A stretch of 21,881 nt of DNA, taken from positions 1 to 21,881 of IMG/VR virus record IMGVR_UViG_3300020421_000160; one strand, 5' to 3'. The position numbers and the translations under genes are program-made. The DNA is from a virus. Position 1 is the first letter of the stretch. Every line of letters begins with the position of its first letter. Under the pieces are notes generated by a model. The model made no database searches. It had not been told where the DNA came from and saw only the letters and a program-made list of their open reading frames with translations. Positions 9,085 through 17,087 of the stretch are shown one piece after another.

Positions 9085-9105
9085 ATCTATGGTACCTATT
9101 CATTA

Positions 9106-9119
9106 ACCCTATGTAGGGT
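9106..9119. other. Leader hairpin before the 519-aa gene
   Basis: ACCCTA and TAGGGT flank two bases; realistically this is a 5-bp stem with a 4-base loop. It sits in the transcribed leader between the sigma70-type promoter and the start codon, about 20 bases before the ATG. It could affect translation. With no T-tract after it on the minus strand it is not a convincing terminator in that direction. Confidence 0.45.
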
Positions 9120-9133
9120 AGATATATTTTTAC

Positions 9134-9153
9134 AATCTATTATATAATAGATT
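9134..9153. repeat. 20-bp perfect palindrome over the -10 box
   Basis: AATCTATTAT followed by its exact reverse complement ATAATAGATT, with no spacer. It covers the TATAAT box completely. The position is what one would expect of an operator for a dimeric repressor, though no regulator gene is in the window and an AT-only palindrome can occur by chance. Confidence 0.6.
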
Positions 9154-9167
9154 TAGCCGTCTGTCAA
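9139..9167 (-). promoter_or_regulatory. Perfect-consensus sigma70-type promoter
   Basis: On the minus strand TTGACA (9167-9162) is followed, after exactly 17 bases, by TATAAT (9144-9139): all 12 consensus bases and the ideal spacing. It lies in the 86-bp gap between the TAA of the 902-aa gene (9173-9171) and the ATG of the 519-aa gene (9084). The predicted start of transcription is near 9132, giving a leader of about 48 bases. This is the class of promoter read by the host housekeeping sigma factor, usually early in T4-like infection, and it is unexpected in front of a tail fibre gene. Confidence 0.75.
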
Positions 9168-9170
9168 CTA

Positions 9171-11879
9171 TTATTCTCCAGTAAATGTTCCGCAATCTAT
9201 AGACATATTGTTTATAGATGAAAGTCCAGAAGAACTATCAGGACGACTTATAAATGGAGCAGACGAGGCTGTTCCAAATGCTAAATGTCCTACTAACATT
9301 GGTGCTAGTCTAAAGCTAGAGTGACTTGAGTTCATTAACTGATCGGAACCACCTGAAGGTTCTACTTCTAAACTGTCGAATAGCATCCAAGGCTTATCTT
9401 CAGTTGCGATACCATTAACATTTACTGTCGCAACATCACGAACAAAACCTGTGAATTTATCTTGGCTACCAGTGTCATCATACTCACCATAGATACCTAT
9501 ATCTTTTACGTCACTTGATGTGTTACCATCAGCAAGTTTAAGCATCGCATCTGTAACTTCAACTGTTGTTGATGCTACAGTTGTTGTAGTTCCTGATACT
9601 GTTAAGTTACCAGCAACAACCAATGCACCAGATACGTTTGTTGTATCACTTGTCGCATTACCTAGTTGAGTGTCACCATTAACTGTTAAGTCTGTTGAAA
9701 CTGTGACTGTACCTGGAGCAACTAGAGTATGTGAAAGTCCTAGTGTGTGTTGTACTTGCTCACCAGATGAACCACCAGTAGTAACAAGTTCGTTTGCATC
9801 AACTGCGATACTTCGTACATGATCAAAGTTAACCATGGTTGCATCAATTGTATCATTTCCTATTGTTGAAACGCCACCAGTGCTTACTGTTATATCACCA
9901 GTGATTAGAGATAAAGCAGTACCTATTGTTGTCTTATGTACACCATCATCAGTTTCATCGTTAAAAATTAAAGCATCGCCGACAACAGGAGTTTCAGTAT
10001 CACCACCCTCAATATTTAAACGTGAGATATCTATACCGCCAGTACCACCATCGATGTATGTCTTTATTCTTGCCGCCGTTGTCTTTCTATTTGTTCCGGC
10101 TCCTCCGTCATCAATAATAAACAAGTCTGCATCTACAATGTCGGCTCCAATGTCAGTTGCTCCATCTACGTCTATAGCACTGACGTTTATTTTGTTTGCT
10201 GTAGAAATAGTGTTTAGCTTAGTATCAGCAATACTACCATTTAACATTGCGTTTGTTACTGTACCACTATCACCAGTTGTTACTAATGTACCAGTTGTAT
10301 TGATTGGTACTGTTAGTGTAGAGTCTGCATAAGAGGCGCCCGCCGGTGCTATTGTGATTTTGTTAGTGCCTGCTCCAGTACCTTCGAAAAGATTTATTGA
10401 AGGCGCCGCCGCCGATCCTTTAGTAAGATTTAAATCACCAGCTGTTGTAGATATATCTCCTGCTGTTGATGTTATTGCACCACTAAATGTTGCTTTACCA
10501 GCATCACTAGCATCTAACTTTAGCATGTCTATATCGGAGCTATCGTCAGTACCTCTGAATATAATATCTTTATCTGCTTGAGCATGTTGTATTATAGCAT
10601 CATCATCAGCATCTGGTTTAAAAAGAAGATAGTTTGTTCCTGCGTCTGCTAAAGCAACAGTGCCTGGAGTTCCGCTACCGGCGGCATCAAGTGTTACAGA
10701 GCCAGCAGAGTCTACTGTAAAATTACCTGAGGCATTCGTTAGAGTTGAACCATCTATTGTTACATTATCAGCTACAAGAGAACCACCAGTTACAGCACCT
10801 GTTGTAGTAATTGTTGATGAGCCTGTGTCTATTGAACCAAAGCCACTTGTTATAGAACCACTGTTCAATGCACCTGTTGATACGAGGTTAGGCATTGCTG
10901 TGATTTCGTCATCTAGATAGGCAGCCAAAGTTTCGACACTGGTTTGTGCCATAGTGCCACCATGGTTCATTACAATACCATGTCCGTCAGCAACTGCTGT
11001 TGTTCCTACACTTGTACTACCATCTACAATGTTAAGTTCGGTTGCCGATGCATCGACTGCCGCCAGTTTTGTAAAGTCTGCTTTTACAAGTCCTGATACA
11101 CCGTCTAGTAAGTTTAGTTCTGTAGCTGTAGCTGTCAGTGCTACGTTTTCATTTATCTTTGGTGAGGTTAGTGTCTTATTTGTAAGGGTATCTGTTGTTG
11201 CTCTACCTACAAGTGTATCTGTAGCATCAGGTATCGTTACTGTTCTATCAGCAGTTGGATCTGCGACAGTTAGTGTTGTTTCAAAATCATCAGCAGTAGC
11301 ACCTTCAAATATTATTGATGCGTCTGATAATGTTAGTCCTGAAGCAATAGGTGAAGTTAATGTCTTGTTTGTAAGTGTTTGTGAGCCTGTTAGTGTTGCT
11401 ACTGTAGAGTCAATAGCTAACGTAATAGTATTAGTGCCTGTTGTTGAAGTAAGTCCGGTACCACCTAATATATCTATGTTACCACTTCCATCTGGAGAAG
11501 TATCTGAACTACCATCACCTAGGCTGTTAACGGCGGCACCACCAGCAACTGCTAGTGTTACTTGATTTGATGCATGTGTGACTGTAATACTACTAGAACC
11601 TAGAATACTAAATTCACCATCTGCTACTTGAGTACCACCTCCAGAACCTGTAGTGGATCTATTAAGTGTTATTTTGGCACCACCACTTACTGATGCGTTA
11701 TCTAGTGCGTAGTTATCACCACCAAGTCTGATGATGTCACCAGAGTCACCATCACTAGTTGCTTTAGTGAAAAGTATACCATCGACTAAGTTAACCGCTA
11801 GTTCCGCAATCTCCAACTCATTATGTAGAGGCACTCTACCTGCCGTGGTTGATCTTTTGATCTGTATGACGTTTGCCAT
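9171..11879 (-). CDS. Long tail fibre protein
   Basis: 902 aa. The N-terminus (MANVIQIKRSTTAGRVP..NELEIAELAVN..DG.LFTK) is the probable attachment domain, shared with the 519-aa fibre. The body is a Ser/Thr/Gly/Asp-rich beta shaft with recurring units: TLTGSQTLTNKTLTSP and TDTLTNKTLTSPK (two copies of one repeat), and ATATELNLLDG and ASATELNIVDG (two of another). Blocks shared with other fibres here are DKDIIFRGTDD...LKLDASDAGKATF at about 435-463 (cf. the S74 fibre), DVDGATDIGADIVDADLF...TNRKTT at about 566-605 (cf. the left-edge fibre) and NLTVSGTTTTVASTT at about 757-775. The C-terminus (SIDCGTFTGE) has no domain I recognise and no S74 motif. ATG at 11879 has a strong AAGGAG eight bases upstream and its own late promoter 40 bases away. 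Confidence 0.87.
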   Translation of the reverse strand: MANVIQIKRSTTAGRVPLHNELEIAELAVNLVDGILFTKATSDGDSGDIIRLGGDNYALDNASVSGGAKITLNRSTTGSGGGTQVADGEFSILGSSSITVTHASNQVTLAVAGGAAVNSLGDGSSDTSPDGSGNIDILGGTGLTSTTGTNTITLAIDSTVATLTGSQTLTNKTLTSPIASGLTLSDASIIFEGATADDFETTLTVADPTADRTVTIPDATDTLVGRATTDTLTNKTLTSPKINENVALTATATELNLLDGVSGLVKADFTKLAAVDASATELNIVDGSTSVGTTAVADGHGIVMNHGGTMAQTSVETLAAYLDDEITAMPNLVSTGALNSGSITSGFGSIDTGSSTITTTGAVTGGSLVADNVTIDGSTLTNASGNFTVDSAGSVTLDAAGSGTPGTVALADAGTNYLLFKPDADDDAIIQHAQADKDIIFRGTDDSSDIDMLKLDASDAGKATFSGAITSTAGDISTTAGDLNLTKGSAAAPSINLFEGTGAGTNKITIAPAGASYADSTLTVPINTTGTLVTTGDSGTVTNAMLNGSIADTKLNTISTANKINVSAIDVDGATDIGADIVDADLFIIDDGGAGTNRKTTAARIKTYIDGGTGGIDISRLNIEGGDTETPVVGDALIFNDETDDGVHKTTIGTALSLITGDITVSTGGVSTIGNDTIDATMVNFDHVRSIAVDANELVTTGGSSGEQVQHTLGLSHTLVAPGTVTVSTDLTVNGDTQLGNATSDTTNVSGALVVAGNLTVSGTTTTVASTTVEVTDAMLKLADGNTSSDVKDIGIYGEYDDTGSQDKFTGFVRDVATVNVNGIATEDKPWMLFDSLEVEPSGGSDQLMNSSHSSFRLAPMLVGHLAFGTASSAPFISRPDSSSGLSSINNMSIDCGTFTGE

Positions 11880-11919
11880 GCTTCAAACTCCTTACTTATG
11901 TAATGTTTATCTGTTTGAT

Positions 11920-11927
11920 TATTTATA
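11920..11927 (-). promoter_or_regulatory. T4-type late promoter TATAAATA
   Basis: An exact TATAAATA seven bases after the TAA (11937-11935) of the coiled-coil gene, about 40 bases before the ATG of the 902-aa fibre. An AAGGAG ribosome site lies between. Confidence 0.87.
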
Positions 11928-11934
11928 ATAATTA

Positions 11935-12567
11935 TTATCTAGCACTTAATGGTACTCTTCTACCAGTGCTTTTATTTCTTTCTATAATTTCATCTTTATT
12001 GACAAATTGTTTGTAATATTCTACATCTTGTTTAGCTTCTTCTAACTCTTGTGTCAATTTATTGAACTTTTCCTCTATAGCACTTTCCATTTCCTCTGAC
12101 ATACCAATATTATCATTCAGTTCCTTTAGCTTTCTATATTTATTTGTAAGTGCTTTTAAATTTTCTTTATCTTCTTCATAATGTTTTTTTATTTCTGCGA
12201 ATTGAGAAACAAAAGTATTTTGTTTTCCTCTACGAAAAGCAACATATGAATTTTTAGCTTCTTTTTTATTTTCTATTACAGCTTCAGGACGTATTCTTCT
12301 TTTCCATACAAGCTCTAAGTGTTCTTCATAGTATTCAATTACTTGTCGTAAATGTAAAAGTTCTTCATCATAATTAATTATTCTTTTCATACCAGATTCA
12401 AAAGCCTTTTTGACTTTACTAAATCGTACCAAATCAGTTTTTTGCATTTCTAACTTTTTTTCTAAAGTTAGTATTCTTGCTCTTAGTGTGATAATGGTTT
12501 CGTGTAGCTCTGTTATAACTGCGTTACTAGAACTTTCAAATGTGCTTGCATCAATATAATCACTCAT
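11935..12567 (-). CDS. Coiled-coil protein of unknown function
   Basis: 210 aa; I do not recognise the family. It is highly charged, Lys/Glu-rich and lacks the Thr/Ser/Gly bias of all its neighbours. Heptad-like segments run about 17-90 (VITELHETIITLRARILTLE, HLRQVIEYYEEHLELV) and about 120-190 (LKALTNKYRKLKELN, KFNKLTQELEEAKQDVEYY), joined by a basic stretch (WKRRIRP, FRRGKQ); the tail is basic (STGRRVPLSAR). No signal peptide or membrane span. ATG at 12567 follows the TAA of the 283-aa gene after two bases, so it shares that transcript. Its place among virion genes suggests an elongated structural protein or a fibre-assembly chaperone, but that is inference from context only. The DNA looks more AT-rich than its neighbours. 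Confidence 0.75.
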   Translation of the reverse strand: MSDYIDASTFESSSNAVITELHETIITLRARILTLEKKLEMQKTDLVRFSKVKKAFESGMKRIINYDEELLHLRQVIEYYEEHLELVWKRRIRPEAVIENKKEAKNSYVAFRRGKQNTFVSQFAEIKKHYEEDKENLKALTNKYRKLKELNDNIGMSEEMESAIEEKFNKLTQELEEAKQDVEYYKQFVNKDEIIERNKSTGRRVPLSAR

Positions 12568-12569
12568 AA

Positions 12570-13421
12570 TTAACTACCTGTATAACTACTCCCATCTAGA
12601 GTTGTAAATGTAGGTGTACCATTGGCGGCTATTTGAAATACTGTGCCTGATGCACCTGGGGCTACAAAATCAATTCTCTTGTTAAATGATCTACCTATGA
12701 GTACACCATTATTAACATGATTACCTAATCGCAATTCATTTATAGTAGCTGTTTTATTTATGATGACATTGGCAGACTGAACTGTACTGTTAGCACCACT
12801 CATTTCGACTGAAACTGTTGATGATGTATTTGCCATAGAAATGGTGTTTGCTTGTACTGTCTTAGCACCTACTGTTGTAAAACTATTAGCAGACGCAATA
12901 CCTTTTGCTCCGATATATCTAGCACCTTCAATGAATATAACTTTACCACTTACAGAAGATGGTACATTTGATCCTATAAAATGTAAAGTTCCAGCTTCAT
13001 AGTCAAAGAACCATTCATCATCGTCACCAGAACCAGTAGGAAATAATTGAGTACCACTTGATGGTGCGTTTGCTGTGCCTGATGCCGCCGTATAAACTTT
13101 AACAAGATATGTAGAACCAAACTGTGTAGGTATCCAATCTGTTTCGCCTGTCTTCCAAGTTCTGTTTGCTGACGCAGTATTATCATTTGTAGTTTCTATA
13201 GCACCTGTACCAGTATAAACTCTTACATGTGTAGATGTTGATGCCGGTATTGTAGAAGGTATCAAGTCTGCTTGAGCCCATATGATATCACCTCTCATCA
13301 ACAAAGGTGAGTCTATCGCCTCGTTAGGCGCTTTCTTTAAAGAGTTTGTGTCAGTCTTAGCTTTACCATAACCAAGCTTTTTCCACAAATAATCTACTTT
13401 CTGAGAATCAGATATTGCCAT
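12570..13421 (-). CDS. T4-like marine phage virion structural protein (283 aa)
   Basis: The N-terminus MAISDSQKVDYLWKKLGYG.AKTDTN..KKAPNEAI.SPLL.RGD.IWAQ is a form I recognise from virion structural proteins conserved in T4-like cyanophages. Further signatures are TWKTGETDWIPTQFGSTYLV (about 88-107), DDEWFFDYEAGTLHFIG (about 134-150) and VIFIEGARYIGAKG (about 161-174). Residues about 180-283 switch to fibre-like, Asn/Ser/Thr-rich sequence ending in FTTLDGSSYTGS. The exact virion location is not known to me. ATG at 13421 overlaps the TAA of the 1091-aa gene by one base (TAATG), with a strong AGGAG inside that gene, which indicates coupled translation. Confidence 0.85.
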   Translation of the reverse strand: MAISDSQKVDYLWKKLGYGKAKTDTNSLKKAPNEAIDSPLLMRGDIIWAQADLIPSTIPASTSTHVRVYTGTGAIETTNDNTASANRTWKTGETDWIPTQFGSTYLVKVYTAASGTANAPSSGTQLFPTGSGDDDEWFFDYEAGTLHFIGSNVPSSVSGKVIFIEGARYIGAKGIASANSFTTVGAKTVQANTISMANTSSTVSVEMSGANSTVQSANVIINKTATINELRLGNHVNNGVLIGRSFNKRIDFVAPGASGTVFQIAANGTPTFTTLDGSSYTGS

Positions 13422-16400
13422 TAACTCGGTACTCCTATTGATAGTGCTGTCAGACTATCATCACTATTTAGAACGATAGAAATTAATATCTGATTGTTAA
13501 ATGAGTTAGATGAAGATACTGTACCAAGAGTCATTGTAAAAGTTTGATTACTATAGTTTGTACCATCTACAATTCTGTCTGAGCCTGTTTCTGCAATACC
13601 ATTACTTCCGTTACCACCACTACCTGTATTTCCTCCAGGAACACCAGAACCTGCATATTGTATCGATGCATCACCCCAACCATTTATACTTGATGCTGTA
13701 TCCATTGCTGTGTTCGGAACAGCTACAAAAAGTCCTGATACTTTACCAGTAAGAGTGATTGTGAAACGTGAAACAGTAGTTCTCTTAAATGCAAAAACAA
13801 AATGTTGGGCACCAGATCGTCCTGTATTTAAATCAGGTCCAGCTGGTAAAAAACCACTTGACAAATCAGTTGTAAAGTGCTTTAGTGTGTCATATCGCAC
13901 TATCGCTTCAGATGTGCCTGCTACTGTTTGGGCACCTGTAAAAGCGTTATCTGCAAAGTAATCAGTAGAATTACTAAATGTTACTGCACCACCAGTCAAA
14001 CTATGAATACGTTTGGCATCTGTGTTGAAACCAGCACCTAATGAGTCTGATACAGGTATTGCTGTTTCATCAAATGATTTACTACCATTATATGCTTGTA
14101 TTGCAGGTGATGCTAATATGGCGGCACTACCAGTTCCGTTTGAGTTCTTTGCTCTTACTTGTAATCTCTCTACACGTTTACCACCACCATTTACATTTAC
14201 TGTAAGATTGCCTAGAGCATAAGGTGATCCTGTTCCTATATTGACTTTTGGTGTACCACTATCTAACATAGTTGTGCTACCATCTATGTTTGCATATGTA
14301 AAGTTATTTGTTCCTATTGCATTACCTGATGTACCCTCTAAGTCAGTAGAGTTTTCTACTACTACAGGTGATGTTGTGTTCTGAAAAGTTTGTCCTGTAA
14401 AACTTTGTACAGTTACACCTGCTAGTGTAAGTGTTGCATTATTTGTATAGTAAGGTATACCTGATATATGAGTTAACGTACCAGCTGACGCTTGTGTAAG
14501 TGTTGCAGAGCCTACACTTGTTGTAGGTGTTATCGTTACATCATCTCTAATAAACTTCAATGTGTTAGTATTACCAGCAGTTGATTGTAATTGTAGAGAA
14601 TGTAAGCCTGTTGAGAAGTTACTCTTTGATACTCTAGCTTTGTAACCTTCAAATAATCCTGGTGCATATATTCTATTATTCACTGCAACAGTATTACCAT
14701 TTGCATCAAAGCTATTATAATCTTGCTCATCATCAATGATGAGACTTGTAAATGTTCCTTCATCATTTGCATTGGTAATAGCTTTCTGTCCGTCTGCACT
14801 ACCATCTACAAATGCAGTAACTGTACCACCATCTGCTTGAAAGAAGAATGAGCCCATGGCGGCTGTTGCGATTGCACCCGATGTAGTATAGCGAGTTACG
14901 TTATCACCAGCGTTTGTACCTGAAATACCATTCGTTGTAAAACCTGAAGCAACTCTAGGATTCGTACCTGTAGAAGATGTATTCAGTGATATTGTTTTTG
15001 TGCCTAGATTATTAGGTGAGGCAATCGATGCATCAAAGACTTTTATCAGTGCTGTAGCAGTCAGAGGTAGAACCGCAGGATTACCACCACTATACGTATT
15101 GGCGGCTAACGTAATTGTATGTCTTCCTGTACCTGATGCATTTGTGTATGTGTGTGCTAATCTACCACCTTGAGGTCCACCATTTGCTGTCTTACCAGCT
15201 ATACCTTCTATAGAAGTACCATCTCCCCAATTGACAGAGAAAGTTGCTGTGATAGCAGTGTTTGGTATATTTGTTGTTGTATTATTTAAATGTACTGGTG
15301 TACCAGTTACGGCAGTTGTGACTACACTACCACCTGATGATGCGTCATGAATTGTAAATGAGGGAACTGGATCAGCTAAGAATATTGTTATAAAATTAGA
15401 ACGTGTTAGTGATGCAGAAGAACCTGAACCTGTACCTCCAGTATTCTTTGCAGTTACTACAACTGTAAAAGGTGAACCAGAGTTTGTTGCATATGTATGA
15501 CTTGGTGTTGTATCTGTCACATTATTATCTGTAGAGCCGTCACCCCAATTAATATCAAATGCATTTGCATTTCCTGTTACAGTCAATGTAAGAGTAACAA
15601 CTGTGCCAGCACCACCTGCTGTAGTATCAGCAGAAAAAGTCACATCTCGCACGTATGTGTTTTTAAATATATTGAGAGTTGTTTCATTTAGATTATCTAA
15701 TGCTTCAACCACATTATCATCTGAAGCGAAACCAACGGCGGCACCATCATTTAAATTATTAAATTGAGAACCCAATGTTTGTCCATCTGCTGTTGTACTA
15801 AAACCTGCTATCTGAGTATCTACATACGCTTTACTGGCGGCATCTGTATTCTCCGTTGGTAATGCTAAACCTTTTACACTTGTTGTAAACACATTTGCAT
15901 ATTTCTGTGCAGGCGCACCTATATTAAATACATTTGTAGTTGTCGGTATAATACTATTATTAACTGATGCACCTAGATTTACAACATCACCACCATCACC
16001 AAGATTGATTGTGCTACCTCTAAGTATGATAGCACCATTCACAGTAAGATTATTTCTTATTGATATATTGTTTGCATGAAGATGTGTATTACTTGCTTGA
16101 ATAACACCAGACTTTACAGTCATACCTTGATTGAAAAAGGCTCTTGGTGTTTCTACAGTAAATGTAGTATTTGCTACAAGATTTGCTGATTCAAAATTAT
16201 CTGTGTTTAGAGTTTGTGTACTAAGAGTACCAATGACAACATTCTGAATAACACCATCAATGACAGTATCTTTAGTGATAGTAATTGTATCACCTGCATC
16301 AGACAGGTTTAAATTACCTAGCTTGATTGTTTCACCAGATAAGAATAGAGTTCTAAATCTTCTACCAGGAGAACCTAAGTCATAAGCATTGTTTGTGTCA

Positions 16401-16696
16401 GGTATAAAAGCACCTTCGGCTGTATACTTTAATCCTGAATAATGTGCTGGATTTTCTCTAAGTCTTATATTACCTGAGCGTAACTGAAAGAGTTTTGTGT
16501 TGGCATTATAGACAAGTATAGACTCACCATTCGCCGCCGGTGCACCTTGAAAAGTGTTACTATCAACATCGTTGAAGTCTCTTATATTTGTCTTAGTAGC
16601 CGCCTGATTCTTTAAAGTTAAATCTTGTGTAGGTTTATCAAACTCTACATTTAAGTTACCTTTTTGAGAACCTAGCGTAACGTCAAAGTCCGCCAT
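13421..16696 (-). CDS. Large virion structural protein with two PKD-type domains
   Basis: 1091 aa. Residues 1-130 are an N-terminal domain (MADFDVTLGSQKGNLNVEFD...) leading into a fibre motif, DTNNAYDLGSPGRRFRTLFL; residues about 250-300 repeat the theme (NVFNIGAPAQKYANVF) and include AASKAYVD. Two PKD-like Ig domains follow at about 352-440 and 446-553, each with the hallmark WGDGS/WGDGT (384-388, 490-494) and a later HTY. The middle is beta-rich and not assigned. Residues about 963-1091 form a C-terminal domain (QHFVFAFKRTTVSRFTITLTG, GWGDAS, YAGSGVPG, a Gly/Asn loop, then FTMTLGT) of a type seen in cyanophage structural proteins. PKD folds in phages and surface proteins are associated with protein or carbohydrate contact. 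ATG at 16696 starts two bases after the preceding TAG, with an AAGGT ribosome site inside the 116-aa gene. Confidence 0.83.
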   Translation of the reverse strand: MADFDVTLGSQKGNLNVEFDKPTQDLTLKNQAATKTNIRDFNDVDSNTFQGAPAANGESILVYNANTKLFQLRSGNIRLRENPAHYSGLKYTAEGAFIPDTNNAYDLGSPGRRFRTLFLSGETIKLGNLNLSDAGDTITITKDTVIDGVIQNVVIGTLSTQTLNTDNFESANLVANTTFTVETPRAFFNQGMTVKSGVIQASNTHLHANNISIRNNLTVNGAIILRGSTINLGDGGDVVNLGASVNNSIIPTTTNVFNIGAPAQKYANVFTTSVKGLALPTENTDAASKAYVDTQIAGFSTTADGQTLGSQFNNLNDGAAVGFASDDNVVEALDNLNETTLNIFKNTYVRDVTFSADTTAGGAGTVVTLTLTVTGNANAFDINWGDGSTDNNVTDTTPSHTYATNSGSPFTVVVTAKNTGGTGSGSSASLTRSNFITIFLADPVPSFTIHDASSGGSVVTTAVTGTPVHLNNTTTNIPNTAITATFSVNWGDGTSIEGIAGKTANGGPQGGRLAHTYTNASGTGRHTITLAANTYSGGNPAVLPLTATALIKVFDASIASPNNLGTKTISLNTSSTGTNPRVASGFTTNGISGTNAGDNVTRYTTSGAIATAAMGSFFFQADGGTVTAFVDGSADGQKAITNANDEGTFTSLIIDDEQDYNSFDANGNTVAVNNRIYAPGLFEGYKARVSKSNFSTGLHSLQLQSTAGNTNTLKFIRDDVTITPTTSVGSATLTQASAGTLTHISGIPYYTNNATLTLAGVTVQSFTGQTFQNTTSPVVVENSTDLEGTSGNAIGTNNFTYANIDGSTTMLDSGTPKVNIGTGSPYALGNLTVNVNGGGKRVERLQVRAKNSNGTGSAAILASPAIQAYNGSKSFDETAIPVSDSLGAGFNTDAKRIHSLTGGAVTFSNSTDYFADNAFTGAQTVAGTSEAIVRYDTLKHFTTDLSSGFLPAGPDLNTGRSGAQHFVFAFKRTTVSRFTITLTGKVSGLFVAVPNTAMDTASSINGWGDASIQYAGSGVPGGNTGSGGNGSNGIAETGSDRIVDGTNYSNQTFTMTLGTVSSSNSFNNQILISIVLNSDDSLTALSIGVPS

Positions 16697-16698
16697 TT

Positions 16699-17049
16699 CT
16701 ATGTACCTTCGTTACTACGTGTTACCTGCGGTGTTACTGTGACTATGCCTTCTACTAATCTTGAGCGTGTGTTTGCACTATCTGTTACCTCTACATCATA
16801 TACATATCTTCCTGAAGCTAAGTTAGCTGTCTGTATTCTAGACAACTTCATTGTTAATTGTCCACTTTCTCTAGGCGACTCAAATACTATCTGCATATTA
16901 TGAGCAGTAGTTGAAGTAAAATGTTTTCTTATTTGTCCGTGTCCGGTGTAGTTTGTAAGATTTACAGCAACACCACTATTGTCTCTAACAGTTATTGTTG
17001 TTGCGAAATCTGTACCTTGATCCACGACTATGTTAGCTTTAGCACCCAT
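16699..17049 (-). CDS. Small virion structural protein, Ig-like fold (116 aa)
   Basis: The sequence IVVDQGTDFATTITVRDNSG, then NLTNYTGHGQIRKHF, a QLTMKLS strand, ASGRYVYDVEVTD and RLVEGIVTVTPQVTR matches a small family I know from T4-like marine phage structural clusters. The order of strands and the (G/D)RYVYD(V/I)E motif suggest an Ig-like, baseplate-upper-protein-like fold. ATG at 17049 has AAAGGTG at good spacing and is the first gene after the late promoter at 17071-17078. It leads the four-gene block 116-1091-283-210 aa, whose members overlap or lie within two bases of each other. Confidence 0.85.
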   Translation of the reverse strand: MGAKANIVVDQGTDFATTITVRDNSGVAVNLTNYTGHGQIRKHFTSTTAHNMQIVFESPRESGQLTMKLSRIQTANLASGRYVYDVEVTDSANTRSRLVEGIVTVTPQVTRSNEGT

Positions 17050-17070
17050 CTTAACACCTTTGTTTTGTAC

Positions 17071-17078
17071 TATTTATA
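17071..17078 (-). promoter_or_regulatory. T4-type late promoter TATAAATA
   Basis: An exact TATAAATA nine bases after the TAG (17090-17088) of the 300-aa gene and 21 bases before the ATG of the 116-aa gene. It is the presumed driver of the four-gene structural block down to 11935. Confidence 0.88.
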
Positions 17079-17087
17079 ATATGAGTA

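Noticed and set aside
9106-9119. Intrinsic terminator after the 902-aa gene
   Set aside because: The stem is only 5-6 bp and no T-run follows on the minus strand. The T-rich side faces the plus strand, where there is no gene to terminate.
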